Below are positions 45,325 through 55,826 of a stretch of 64,000 nucleotides of DNA, in pieces; positions within the stretch are counted from its first letter, which is position 1; every line of letters begins with the position of its first letter. The notes under the pieces were generated by a model. The model was not told where the DNA came from. It saw only the letters and a list, made by a program, of their open reading frames with translations, and did not search any database. The position numbers and the translations under genes are program-made. Source of the stretch: Cellulomonas cellasea (GTDB taxonomy: Bacteria > Actinomycetota > Actinomycetes > Actinomycetales > Cellulomonadaceae); the NCBI RefSeq assembly GCF_006538745.1, contig NZ_BJLR01000017.1:124001-188000 (forward strand), read 5' to 3'.

Positions 45325-45356
45325 ACGGTAGACCTTCGACCCGGCTCGAAGGTCAA
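45325..45356 (-). promoter_or_regulatory. MerR-type promoter with palindrome in a 20-bp spacer
   Basis: Read on the minus strand: TTGACC (45351-45356), a 20-base spacer, then TACCGT (45325-45330). The spacer contains most of a perfect 24-bp palindrome (45331-45354; arms gaccttcga and tcgaaggtc). An overlong spacer of 19-20 bases with a centred dyad is the hallmark of promoters activated by MerR regulators. The start point would fall at about 45318, one base before the merR ATG. Confidence 0.85.
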
Positions 45357-45532
45357 GCCCCGGGCGGCGTCCCGGCTCCGCCCGCCGGCCCGCACACCGA
45401 GCAGCGGTCAGGGAGCGGACGCCCGCTCGAACGCGGCCCGCACGAGCGGTGCGTCGTCCCCGGGCGCCGCGAGACGCGCCATCGTGGCGCACCGGCTGCC
45501 GGCGTGGAACCCGGCCGCCCGTCGTCGCGGCG

Positions 45533-45997
45533 TCAGACCCCGCCGGCGAAGCCCAGCTGGCGCCACGCCTCGTACGACGCGACGGCCGCGGACGTCGAGA
45601 GATTGAGCGACCGGCGCCCCGCGAGCATCGGGATGCGCAGGCGGTCGGTCACGCGGGGGTGCGCCACGACCTCGTCGGGCAGCCCGGTCGGCTCGGGGCC
45701 GAACAGCAGGACGTCGTCCTCGCAGTACTCGACGGTCGTGTAGCCCGTCGTCGCCTGGGTCGTGAACGCGAAGACCCGCAAGCCCGGGAGCGCGTCGAGG
45801 CACGCGTCGATCGTCGGGTGCACGACGACGTGCGCGAGGTCGTGGTAGTCGAGCCCCGCGCGGCGCAGCTTCGGCTCGCTCAGGTCGAAGCCGAGCGGCT
45901 CGACGAGGTGCAGCGTCGCGCCGGTCGCGGAGACCAACCGGATCGTGCTGCCGGTGTTGCCGGGGATGCGGGGCTCGAAGAACACGACGTGCAGCAC
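45533..45997 (-). CDS. trmL: tRNA (cytidine/uridine-34 2'-O)-methyltransferase, TrmL type
   Basis: A 154-residue SPOUT methyltransferase. HVVFFEPRIPGNTGSTIRL is the conserved first block, then LHLVEPLGFDLSEPKLRRAGLDY, and the AdoMet knot LLFGPEPTGLPDEVV with IPMLAGRRSLNLSTSAAVASYE. It methylates the wobble base of certain leucine tRNAs. Length and all blocks are normal. GTG 45997 follows gggagga at 8 bases. Confidence 0.93.
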   Translation of the reverse strand: MLHVVFFEPRIPGNTGSTIRLVSATGATLHLVEPLGFDLSEPKLRRAGLDYHDLAHVVVHPTIDACLDALPGLRVFAFTTQATTGYTTVEYCEDDVLLFGPEPTGLPDEVVAHPRVTDRLRIPMLAGRRSLNLSTSAAVASYEAWRQLGFAGGV

Positions 45998-46022
45998 CCG
46001 GCGATCCTCCCATCCCGGCAGC

Positions 46023-46076
46023 GGTGCTCAGCCGCGCGGGCAGGAGTCCGCGGGGGTGCTCAGCCGCGCGGGCAGG
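46023..46076 (-). repeat. Tandem duplication across the GH114 stop codon
   Basis: The 22-base sequence at 46055-46076, which contains the stop codon and last codons of the GH114 gene, is repeated identically at 46023-46044. The offset is 32 bases, so the second copy lies downstream of the stop in another frame. Confidence 0.85.
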
Positions 46077-47094
46077 CCTCGAACACGTACGCGCGCGACG
46101 CGGGGGACGTGAGGTCGTGGTCGCGCAGGACCGTCGAGAAGGGGGTCTGCGGGTCGGCGCACACCTCGGCGAACGTGCCGCGCAGGTCGTCGGCGTACTC
46201 CACGTCGATGACCTGGTCGCCGTAGACGTCGGTGTAGGCCGCGCACTCGTCCCAGCGGTGGCACTCCTCCGCGACGGCGAAGTCGAAGCCGACCTCGTCG
46301 TGCCCGCGCCGGGTGAGGTCGGCGGCGTTCTTCTGCCCGACGGCCAGCCCGAGCCCGTGCGCGACGGCGACGTACCGGGCGGCGGTCGCGAGCGCGTCGT
46401 CGGCGGTGAGCAGCCCGCCCGAGCGCGTGTAGGAGTCGAGGTTGTCGAGCTCGACGGCGTCGAAGCCCGCGTCGGCGCACCGCTGCAGGCTCACCCCGAT
46501 CACGGCGGCGATGCGGGCGCGCTTGTCGTCGGTCGACGTGTCGAGCAGCACCTCGTCGGGCCAGCCCGGGTCGGCGACGACGCGGCCCTCGGCGTCGCGC
46601 AGCACGAGGTCGGGGTGCTCGCGCAGCCAGGTGGTGCGCTCGTCGGGCTGGGTCTGGAAGCCGTTGACGTAGCAGATCGAGTACGCGCCGGGCGCAGGCT
46701 CGGAGGTGCTGTCCCGCACGACGCCGCCGACGCCCGCGGGCAGCGCGTAGGCGCCGCCGAGCTGGTAGTCGACGACGATCCGGCCGAGACCGGTGGGGGC
46801 CGCGACGGGCGGGGCCGCCGTGGGCGTGGGGGCCGGCGGGGCCGTGGGGGCCGCGGACGTCGGGACGGCGGTCGGCGAGGGGGTCGCGGTCGGCGTCGCG
46901 GACGCGCTCGGCGCGGGGTCGGTCGTGGCGGTCGAGCCCGGCGCGGGCGCGGTGGACGCGGCCGGCGAGGGGGCCACGGTGGCCGGCGGCGTGCCCGTCG
47001 GGCGTGCCTCCACGGGGCCGGCCTTGCACCCGGCGCACAGCGCCGCGACGGTGACGAGGGTGATCGTGAGGGCCCGGCGGCGGGTCGTCGTCAT
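46060..47094 (-). CDS. GH114 endo-alpha-1,4-polygalactosaminidase-like lipoprotein
   Basis: A 344-residue secreted protein. The signal peptide ends in the lipobox VAALCAGC, so it should be lipid-anchored. A Pro/Thr/Ala-rich linker of ~85 residues follows. The catalytic part (~105-344) fits GH114: VDYQLGGAYALP, SICYVNGFQTQPDE, PDEVLLDTSTDDKRARIAAV, the segment GFDAVELDNLDSYTRSGG with acidic residues, VGQKNAADL and FAVAEECHRWDEC. It should cut galactosaminogalactan-like polymers outside the cell. ATG 47094 follows aggaga at 8 bases. Confidence 0.88.
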   Translation of the reverse strand: MTTTRRRALTITLVTVAALCAGCKAGPVEARPTGTPPATVAPSPAASTAPAPGSTATTDPAPSASATPTATPSPTAVPTSAAPTAPPAPTPTAAPPVAAPTGLGRIVVDYQLGGAYALPAGVGGVVRDSTSEPAPGAYSICYVNGFQTQPDERTTWLREHPDLVLRDAEGRVVADPGWPDEVLLDTSTDDKRARIAAVIGVSLQRCADAGFDAVELDNLDSYTRSGGLLTADDALATAARYVAVAHGLGLAVGQKNAADLTRRGHDEVGFDFAVAEECHRWDECAAYTDVYGDQVIDVEYADDLRGTFAEVCADPQTPFSTVLRDHDLTSPASRAYVFEACPRG

Positions 47095-47237
47095 GCTGCG
47101 TGTCTCCTGGCGTCGTCCGCCCCCCGACGAAGCCGTGACCATACCGTGACCTCGGCCGAGCGGGTCAAGCCCCGAGCCGGGCGACGCCGAACGGCACCTA
47201 GGCTGGTCGCGACCGACCCTGCGAGAGGACGCCACCG

Positions 47238-48281
47238 ATGCCGACCGAGCCCCACCGCCCCTTCACGGCCGCCGAGAACCGCTACGAGGCGATGACGTAC
47301 CGCCGGGCGGGGCGCAGCGGGCTCGCGCTCCCGGCGCTGTCGCTCGGCCTGTGGCACAACTTCGGCGGGACGACGTCGGGGGACACCCAGCGCGCGATCC
47401 TGCGCCGCGCGTTCGACCTCGGCATCACGCACTTCGACCTCGCCAACAACTACGGCCCGCCGTACGGCTCGGCCGAGGAGAACTTCGGGCGCGTGCTCAG
47501 CAGCGACCTGCGCCCGTACCGCGACGAGCTCGTCATCTCCTCCAAGGCCGGCTACGACATGTGGCGCGGCCCCTACGGCGACGGCGGCTCGCGCAAGTAC
47601 CTGCTCGCGTCGCTCGACCAGTCGCTGCAGCGGATCGGGGTCGACTACGTCGACGTCTTCTACTCGCACCGGCCCGACCCGAGCGTCCCGATCGAGGAGA
47701 CGATGGGCGCGCTGCACACCGCCGTCACCAGCGGCAGGGCGCTGTACGCGGGCATCTCGAACTACTCCCCGGCGCAGACCCGCGAGGCCCAGCGCGTGCT
47801 CGCCGAGCTCGGCACGCCGCTGCTCATCCACCAGCCGATCTACTCGATGTTCAACCGGCACGTCGAGCAGGTCGGCGACGGGCAGGACGAGACGCTGCTC
47901 GACGCGGTCGGCGACCTCGGGATCGGCATGATCGTGTTCTCGCCGCTCGCGCAGGGACTGCTGACCGACCGCTACCTCTCCGGTGAGGTGCCCGGCGACT
48001 CGCGCGCGGCGCAGAGCAAGTTCCTCCAGCCCGAGCGGATCAGCGAGACGTACCTCGCCCGGGCGCGGGCGCTGAACGAGATCGCGTCCGCGCGCGGCCA
48101 GAGCCTCGCGCAGCTCGCGCTCGCGTGGGTCCTGCGCGACGAGCGGGTCACCTCGGCGCTCATCGGGGCGTCGAGCGTCGCGCAGCTCGAGAACAACGTC
48201 GCCGCGCTCGACGCGCCCGCGCTGACCGGTGACGAGCTCGCCGCGATCGAGGAGCACGCGGTCGACGGGACCGCGCGATGA
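47238..48281 (+). CDS. Aldo-keto reductase, YghZ/Gpr type
   Basis: A 347-residue NADPH-dependent reductase. The catalytic set is visible: Asp and Tyr in FDLANNYGPP, Lys in ISSKAGYDM, and His in YSHRPDPSVP. GISNYSPAQTREAQ and the C-terminal ALIGASSVAQLENNV bind the cofactor. It closely resembles L-glyceraldehyde-3-phosphate reductases that detoxify methylglyoxal and related aldehydes. Its stop overlaps the start of the next gene (ATGA). Confidence 0.9.
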   Translation: MPTEPHRPFTAAENRYEAMTYRRAGRSGLALPALSLGLWHNFGGTTSGDTQRAILRRAFDLGITHFDLANNYGPPYGSAEENFGRVLSSDLRPYRDELVISSKAGYDMWRGPYGDGGSRKYLLASLDQSLQRIGVDYVDVFYSHRPDPSVPIEETMGALHTAVTSGRALYAGISNYSPAQTREAQRVLAELGTPLLIHQPIYSMFNRHVEQVGDGQDETLLDAVGDLGIGMIVFSPLAQGLLTDRYLSGEVPGDSRAAQSKFLQPERISETYLARARALNEIASARGQSLAQLALAWVLRDERVTSALIGASSVAQLENNVAALDAPALTGDELAAIEEHAVDGTAR

Positions 48282-49192
48282 CCACGGACGCCGGCGTCGG
48301 GAGCGCCACGGGCGGTGCGGTCGTGCACGGCGACGCCGGTGCGCCCGGTGGCGCCGGGGACGCGGGCGACGCGGTCGTCGTGCACCGCAGCGAGCGCACG
48401 CTCGGCGTCGACGGGCGTCCCGTGGGCTACACGGTCTGGGGGCGGCCCGGGGACGCGCTCCCGGTGCTCCTGCTGCACGGCGTGACCGACTCCGCGGAGA
48501 CCTGGGACCCGGTCGCGCGCCTGCTCGCGGCCGACCGGCTCGTCGTCGGGGTCGACGCGCGCGGCCACGGCCGGACCCCGCTCGGCGAGGGCCCGTTCAC
48601 CATCGCGTCGCTCGCGGTCGACGCCGCCGCCGTCCTGCGGCACGTCGCCGACGGGCCCGTGCTCGTCGTCGGGCACTCGATGGGCGGCCTCGTCGCGACC
48701 GAGCTCACGCTCACCGAGCCCGGTCTCGTCGCGGGGCTCGTGCTCGAGGACCCCGCCTGGGACACCGGCGGCGTCGCGACGCCCGACGGGGTGCCGCCGT
48801 TCCTCGCGCCGTTCCTGCTGTCCTTCGCGGGCGTCGACGCCGAGACGCTCGAGGCCCGCTCGCGCGCGACGCAGCAGGACTTTGCCGACGACGAGCACGG
48901 CCCGTGGGCCCGGTCGAAGGCGCAGCTCGACCAGCGGCTCGTGCACGTCCCGCACGACTGGAGCGGGCGTGCGTGGGTCGAGGCGCTCGCGGACGTCCGC
49001 GTGCCGGTGACGCTCGTGACCGGCGACGTCGGGCGCGGCGCCCTCGTCGGGGCTGCGCACGTCGAGCGCGTGCGCGCGCTCCTCGGCGACCGGTTCACGC
49101 ACGTGGCGGTCCCGGGCGTCGGGCACAGCGTGCGGCGCGAGGGCCGGGAGGCGTTCCTCGCGGCGCTCGACGGCGCACTCGGGCGGGTCTGA
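48278..49192 (+). CDS. Alpha/beta hydrolase
   Basis: A 304-residue hydrolase. After a ~35-residue Gly/Ala-rich leader, VLLLHGVTDSAETWDPVARLL is the oxyanion block; the nucleophile is in VVGHSMGGLVA and the histidine in VPGVGHSVRREGR. Substrate unknown; it resembles lactonase- and esterase-type members. The ATG overlaps the reductase stop, so the two are co-translated and may act in one aldehyde or ester pathway. Confidence 0.85.
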   Translation: MTTDAGVGSATGGAVVHGDAGAPGGAGDAGDAVVVHRSERTLGVDGRPVGYTVWGRPGDALPVLLLHGVTDSAETWDPVARLLAADRLVVGVDARGHGRTPLGEGPFTIASLAVDAAAVLRHVADGPVLVVGHSMGGLVATELTLTEPGLVAGLVLEDPAWDTGGVATPDGVPPFLAPFLLSFAGVDAETLEARSRATQQDFADDEHGPWARSKAQLDQRLVHVPHDWSGRAWVEALADVRVPVTLVTGDVGRGALVGAAHVERVRALLGDRFTHVAVPGVGHSVRREGREAFLAALDGALGRV

Positions 49193-49217
49193 GCGGCTCG
49201 TTTCAGGGCGGCGGGTC

Positions 49218-49280
49218 GGTCGGCGGGCTCGAGCCGCGGGCCGGTCGGCGGGCTCGGCCGTCGGGCCGGCGGTCGGCGGG
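49218..49280. repeat. Short direct repeats between convergent genes
   Basis: Copies of ggtcggcggg occur at 49218, 49243 and 49271; the first two extend to 14 identical bases. They lie between the hydrolase stop and the GH64 stop. Slippage products are likely; no other function is seen. Confidence 0.5.
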
Positions 49281-49310
49281 CGTGCCCGGACCCGACCGCC
49301 GGTCGTCGCG

Positions 49311-51113
49311 TCAGGCGAACGTGAACCAGTTGACGTCGACGAACTCCCGGCCCGACCCGGTCGCGAACGTCAGGTAGACGTCGTGCGTGCCCGTCGTGGT
49401 CGCGATCGCCGCCGGGACGGTCCGCCACGACTGCCACCCGCCGGTGCGCCCGACGGCGAAGCTGCCGATCGGGGTGCTCGTCCGGCTGTCGAGCCGCACC
49501 TCGACGACGCCGCTGACCGACGTCGCCGCGCCCGACGCGACGCGCGCGCGCAGCGTGCTCAGCCCGTTGCGCCCGAAGTTCACGTCCTCGAACCGCAGCC
49601 AGTCGCCGTCACCGACGTGGCCGACGTGCTTCCCGCCGCCGGAGTCGGAGGTCGGGGAGAGCGTCGTGCCGCGCTGCGCGGTGCGGGCCTCGGCCTGGAT
49701 CGCGCCCACCGGGGCCTCCCCGCCCGGGCTCGGCGCCGACGGGGGCGCAGGCTCCGCGCCCGCCACGGGTCCGGTCGCGACCGACGAGCCGAAGGGCTGC
49801 AGCGTCATCGTGACCGAGGTCGGGGTGGGCTCGTCGATGCTCGGGTTGAACTCGGCGACGTCGTCGAACGCGAAGCCGTACGCGCGGCCGTTCGTCGAGT
49901 GGTCGTGCATGACCTTGGAGTACAGGTCGGACGACTCGTGCCGGTAGAACGCCGTCGCGTCGAACGTGGCCTGGCGGTCGGAGCCCGCGCGGTCCGGCGT
50001 CGAGAGGGTCCCGCGGTGGAAGCCGGCGCAGATCCGGGCGCCGACCGCGAGGATCGCGTCCTGGTCGGGCTGCCCGGTGGGCTGCAGCGCGCCGTGGCAG
50101 CCGAAGATCTCCGGCGTCGTCGGCCGGCCGATGGTGCCGATCGTCCGGCCGCCCTCGCCGCGGAAGGTGAACGCGCCGTTCGCGACCTTGCCCGTGAAGA
50201 CGCCGAGCGCGGTGTCGACCGTGAGCGCGTGGCTCGCGTAGTAGTCGTACACGCCCTCGACGTAGGAGTCGAAGAACGCGGCGTCGAAGACGGGCGCCGC
50301 GCTGTCGATGCCGTGGATCGGCGCGAGCACCCGCAGCGGGAGCCCATCGGACTCGCGCACGTCGACGAGCGCGGCCCAGTCGCCGCCGAGCGCCGTGACC
50401 GCGTCGAACACCTTGCGGCGGCCGTCCTTCGCGAGCGTGCCCTCGGTGCGGGTGACCGGGAAAGGCGTGGTGTCCGGCGGCGTCGCGCTCGGGTCGACCG
50501 GGACGGAGTTGTCGACGGGCGCCGGGGGCGGCGGCGGGGCCAGCGCCTTGACCGTGATCGCGATCGGCACGCTGAACATGTCGACCATCGTCGTGTTGAT
50601 GTTGATCGCGGTGCCGTTGCGGGCGAACTCCGCCCAGTCGAACAGCACGTCGTGGTTCGGGTCGTCGCTGTTCCACGCGGCGGGCTCGACGAGGCCGCCG
50701 GGGGAGAGCTGGAACGTCAGGTGCTCGCCGAACGCGACGTAGATCCGGCCGCCCGTGAGGTTCGCGGGGAGCGACAGCTTCACGCTCGACCCGTCGGCCG
50801 GGCCGGAGATCGACACGTCGGGTGCCGTCGGGTTCCCGGTGCCGTTCGCCACGGACGCCGGCAGGTCGAACGCGTGCCAGTCGCCCGACCCGTCGACGTA
50901 GCCCTGCTCGCCCGTGGTCTGGCTGCGGGCCATGACGTACAGGAACGTGTCCTCGGGGCGGCCCGAGCTGTTCGTCACGGTGAACGGCAGGTCCGACGAG
51001 GCGGCGCGCGCGGGCATCATCGCCGCGAGGCCGGTGAGCCCGGCGAGCGCCAGGACGGCCGCGGCGGTCACCGCCGCGACGATCTTCCGGGTGCGTGGCG
51101 AGACGCGGAGCAT
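49311..51113 (-). CDS. Secreted GH64 beta-1,3-glucanase with a CBM6-like domain
   Basis: A 600-residue secreted enzyme. The signal peptide (IVAAVTAAAVLALAGLTGLA, cleaved near ARA-ASSD) is followed by a GH64 domain (~40-450). The acid pair Glu162 (in DWAEF) and Asp178 (in MVDMF) are 16 residues apart, the spacing known for GH64 laminaripentaose-producing glucanases. SDDPNHDVLFDW, GVFTGKVANGAFTF and YGFAFDDVAEFNP are also present. A short linker leads to a C-terminal CBM6-like beta-sandwich (~480-600) with GDGDWLRFEDVNFG and VDVNWFTF. It should degrade fungal or plant beta-1,3-glucan outside the cell. ATG 51113 follows gggggaa. Confidence 0.88.
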   Translation of the reverse strand: MLRVSPRTRKIVAAVTAAAVLALAGLTGLAAMMPARAASSDLPFTVTNSSGRPEDTFLYVMARSQTTGEQGYVDGSGDWHAFDLPASVANGTGNPTAPDVSISGPADGSSVKLSLPANLTGGRIYVAFGEHLTFQLSPGGLVEPAAWNSDDPNHDVLFDWAEFARNGTAININTTMVDMFSVPIAITVKALAPPPPPAPVDNSVPVDPSATPPDTTPFPVTRTEGTLAKDGRRKVFDAVTALGGDWAALVDVRESDGLPLRVLAPIHGIDSAAPVFDAAFFDSYVEGVYDYYASHALTVDTALGVFTGKVANGAFTFRGEGGRTIGTIGRPTTPEIFGCHGALQPTGQPDQDAILAVGARICAGFHRGTLSTPDRAGSDRQATFDATAFYRHESSDLYSKVMHDHSTNGRAYGFAFDDVAEFNPSIDEPTPTSVTMTLQPFGSSVATGPVAGAEPAPPSAPSPGGEAPVGAIQAEARTAQRGTTLSPTSDSGGGKHVGHVGDGDWLRFEDVNFGRNGLSTLRARVASGAATSVSGVVEVRLDSRTSTPIGSFAVGRTGGWQSWRTVPAAIATTTGTHDVYLTFATGSGREFVDVNWFTFA

Positions 51114-51321
51114 GGCTTCCCCCTGCTGTGGTGCGTGCTTCCGGCGCCCGTGCACCCGGGGTCCACGCGGTCGGCTCGGCCGACGACCCGCGGGACGGCT
51201 CGGGGAGCTGCACCCGGGAAGCCGTCATCCAGGACGAGAGCGACCGTACCCAGTCACCGGTGGTCCGGGGTCGTGGTGGCCGGCGTGCGGACCGCCACGA
51301 CCGTCTCGGCGGCTGCCGCGC

Positions 51322-51504
51322 TCACCGCAGGTCACGCCGGAGCGGGATCGCGATCGCCACCACGCACGCGAGCGCCGCGTACGCGAGGAGGACGAGCGCG
51401 CCGAGTGCCGCCGGGATCGGGGGTGCGGTCGCTGTCGGCAGCTGCTCCGCGACGGCGTCCCGGAGGGAGGTGAAGCCGGTCAGGGCTGCGGTCGCGCCAC
51501 CCGT
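51322..51504 (-). pseudogene. C-terminal fragment of an ABC-2-type permease
   Basis: Directly after the stop of the next gene, the same frame continues for 60 codons to a TGA at 51322-51324. It encodes a protein-like end: GFTSLRDAVAEQLPTATAPP, then a membrane helix (ALGALVLLAYAALACVVAIA) and IPLRRDLR. This is the usual end of an ABC-2 drug or bacteriocin permease. No start or other part of such a protein is present, so it appears to be the remnant of a deleted gene. Confidence 0.6.
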
Positions 51505-51858
51505 TCATCGCCGGACGCCCTTGCCGAGGGCGTCGACGATGCCCCCGGCTCCGGCGTCGCTCACGAGGAGCTCGTCGAACTCCTCGCCGGCGAGCGTGAG
51601 CCGGAGCAGCGGAAGGCCTCGGCGCATCGCCACGAGCCTGCGGACACCGGACGGGTGGCGGAAGGTGCCCACCTTGATGCGGCCCGAGACGACGAGGCCG
51701 GAGCGTGTGCCGAGGACCTCGGAGCTCCAGCCAGGGAGCAGCTCGGCTCGGGTGATCGCGTCGCGATCGACGGTGTACCAGGAGCGCCCGACCATCAGCG
51801 CCTCCCAGCCGGGGAAGTGCAGGTTCAGGGTCGATGCGTCGAGACGGATGGCGGTCAT
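51505..51858 (-). CDS. Hypothetical protein (PH-domain-like)
   Basis: A 117-residue soluble protein rich in beta strands: IRLDASTLNLHFPGWEALMV, ITRAELLPGWSSEVLGTRSG, GTFRHPSGVRRLVAMRRGLP, LRLTLAGEEFDELLVSDAG. The pattern resembles bacterial PH-like domains but is not diagnostic. ATG 51858 is preceded by gagggga. It is divergent from a helix-turn-helix regulator, with ~65 A+T-rich bases between them that likely hold both promoters. A decayed permease fragment follows in the same frame after the stop. Confidence 0.6.
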   Translation of the reverse strand: MTAIRLDASTLNLHFPGWEALMVGRSWYTVDRDAITRAELLPGWSSEVLGTRSGLVVSGRIKVGTFRHPSGVRRLVAMRRGLPLLRLTLAGEEFDELLVSDAGAGGIVDALGKGVRR

Positions 51859-51922
51859 AGGAGGTCCCCTCGCTCGTCGTACTCTGGATCGCGTGCTGAG
51901 AACATTATCACTATGAGAATGG
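51859..51922. promoter_or_regulatory. A+T-rich divergent promoter region
   Basis: The 64 bases between the two divergent genes contain aacattatcactatgagaat, far lower in G+C than the surroundings. On the minus strand GATAAT reads as a -10 box. Direct repeats of gagaa flank it. No -35 with ideal spacing was found. The adjacent HTH protein is the likely regulator. Confidence 0.4.
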
Positions 51923-52474
51923 TTGTCCACCGTGCCGAGGTCCTCGCCGATCGCCGCCGTCGTCATGCACCCCGTCCGCCTGCGGATCATCCAGATCGTC
52001 GGGACGCGCCGCGCGACGACCACGGAGCTCCGGACCGCCCTGCCCGACGTCCCCCAGGCGACGCTCTACCGCCACGTCGCGGCGCTCGTGGAGGCCGACG
52101 TTCTCGCAGTCGTCGGCGAGCGCCGCGTGCGCGGTGCGGTCGAGCGCACGTTGGCCCTCGGCGGGCAGATGGCGCACGTCGACCACGCGGAGCTCCGGGA
52201 GATGGACGAGCAGGACCTGCGCCTGTCCTTCCTGACCTTCCTCGCCAACCTCGGCGAGACGTTCGACCGCGCGAGCGCCGATGGGGTCGACGGTGCGATC
52301 CGGGACTTCCTCGGCTTCGGACAGGTGCAGCTGCACGTCACGTCGGAGGACCTGGGCGAGATCCAGGCCCGCCTCGGCGAGCTGCTGGCGCCCTACCTCA
52401 CGAACGAGGCCGCCGGCACCCGCACCGTGACGCTCGCGACGGTTCTCCTCCCCGAGCCGCAGCGCCCCACCTGA
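51923..52474 (+). CDS. Winged-helix regulator (ArsR-like HTH)
   Basis: A 183-residue protein. VVMHPVRLRIIQIVGTRRAT, then ELRTALPDVPQATLYRHVAA and a wing AVVGERRVRGAVERTL form an ArsR/PadR-like winged helix at the N-terminus. The C-terminal ~100 residues are helical (FLANLGETFDRASADGVDGA). Such regulators often sit beside ABC-2 exporters, and a broken permease end lies nearby, so it may have lost its original partner. The start is TTG 51923 or GTG 51932; neither has a clear ribosome site. Confidence 0.75.
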   Translation: MSTVPRSSPIAAVVMHPVRLRIIQIVGTRRATTTELRTALPDVPQATLYRHVAALVEADVLAVVGERRVRGAVERTLALGGQMAHVDHAELREMDEQDLRLSFLTFLANLGETFDRASADGVDGAIRDFLGFGQVQLHVTSEDLGEIQARLGELLAPYLTNEAAGTRTVTLATVLLPEPQRPT

Positions 52475-52542
52475 GCCCCGGACCGCGCGGGCGGGCCGGT
52501 GACGATCCTCCGTGGTGCACGGCCGGCGTGGGGCTGCGGGGG

Positions 52543-53595
52543 TCAGCCCAGGACGGCGGTGATGCCGAGCAGGACGGGCACCGCGAGGACCGTCGTGACG
52601 AGGCCGGCGTCGCGCGCGAGCGGCTGCTGCCGGCCGTACTGGATCGCGTACACGAGCACGTTCTGCGCGGTCGGCAGCGCCGCCATCGCGGTGACCCCGA
52701 GCAGCGCCGCGCCCTCGAGCCCGAGCGCCGCGCCGATGCCGCCCGCGAGCAGCGGGTGCACGAGCGAGCGCAGCGCCACCACGAGCACGAGCTCGCGCCG
52801 CACCGGCCGGGCGTCGACCGTGCGGGGGACCGCGAGCGACATCCCGAACGTGAGCAGCGCGAGCGGTGCGGCGGCCGCACCGACGATCGCGAACGGCCCG
52901 AGCAGCACCTCGGGCGGGCTCCACGGCAGCGCCGCGAGCAGCAGCCCCGCGAGCGCGCCGACGATGATCGGGTTGCGCAGGGTCCGGAGCAGGACGGCGC
53001 GCAGCACGAGCGCGCCGCGGCGCGGTCTCCGCCCCGGCACGGGAGAGACGGTCGGCGGGGCGTCGGGCGGGACGCCCGGGGCGGTCGGTGGTCGCTGCGG
53101 GCCGTCGGGCGCCGCGGGCGGCTCGGCGGTCGGGGCCGGACCGGGTTCGCGCGGCGCACGGGCGTCGAGCACCGCGAACGCGACCGGGGCGAGCACGAGC
53201 AGCTGGTAGAGCAGCGACGGGACCACGGCGACCGCGTCCCCGAGCAGGTACACCGCGAGCGGCAGCCCGAGGTTGCCCGCGTTGACGTAGGACGACGCGA
53301 GGGTCGCGACCGTGACGTCGGCGGCGGGCCGGTGCCAGAGCCCGCGCAGAACGGCGACCGCGACCAGGACCACCGTCGTGGTGCTCAGCGCCGTGACGAG
53401 CGCGGCGCGCGAGAGCAGGAGGTGCAGGTCCGCGTGCGCGACGGTGACGAGCAGGAGGCACGGCGTCGCCACGGCGAACACCACGCGCGCGAGCACCGCC
53501 GGGGCGGCCGGCCCGAGGGTCCCGCGGCGGCCGAGCACCCAGCCGAGCGCGACGATCGCGCCCATCGTGCTGAGCGCCGTGAGGATCGCCCCCAC
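52543..53595 (-). CDS. AEC-family (auxin-efflux-carrier-like) transporter
   Basis: A 350-residue membrane protein with about ten helices in two halves joined by a Pro/Ala-rich loop (~175-215). NAGNLGLPLAVYLLGDAVAV shows the unwound Asn/Gly site of the family and AALPTAQNVLVYAIQYG the matching second-half site. AEC proteins carry malate, malonate or other acids across the membrane; the substrate is unknown. GTG 53595 is 4 bases after the RecQ stop, so the two are probably co-transcribed, although no functional link is clear. Confidence 0.85.
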   Translation of the reverse strand: MGAILTALSTMGAIVALGWVLGRRGTLGPAAPAVLARVVFAVATPCLLLVTVAHADLHLLLSRAALVTALSTTTVVLVAVAVLRGLWHRPAADVTVATLASSYVNAGNLGLPLAVYLLGDAVAVVPSLLYQLLVLAPVAFAVLDARAPREPGPAPTAEPPAAPDGPQRPPTAPGVPPDAPPTVSPVPGRRPRRGALVLRAVLLRTLRNPIIVGALAGLLLAALPWSPPEVLLGPFAIVGAAAAPLALLTFGMSLAVPRTVDARPVRRELVLVVALRSLVHPLLAGGIGAALGLEGAALLGVTAMAALPTAQNVLVYAIQYGRQQPLARDAGLVTTVLAVPVLLGITAVLG

Positions 53596-53599
53596 GGGC

Positions 53600-55696
<2,097 letters not shown>

Positions 55697-55826
55697 GGGG
55701 ACCACCCTACGAGCCGTGGGCGACACTGCGGCCCGCGTCCACACCCGCGCCGCGGCGTCGTCCACGGCCCCGTACCGCCCACGGCCCGGCGCCGCCCGCG
55801 CCCCGGTCGCGGCACCCACGAGCCCG

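Noticed and set aside
45408-45482. A 24-codon minus-strand frame (MARLAAPGDDAPLVRAAFERAS...) after the MerR promoter region
   Set aside because: It looks protein-like but is too short, has no ribosome site and matches nothing I recognise; possibly a remnant.
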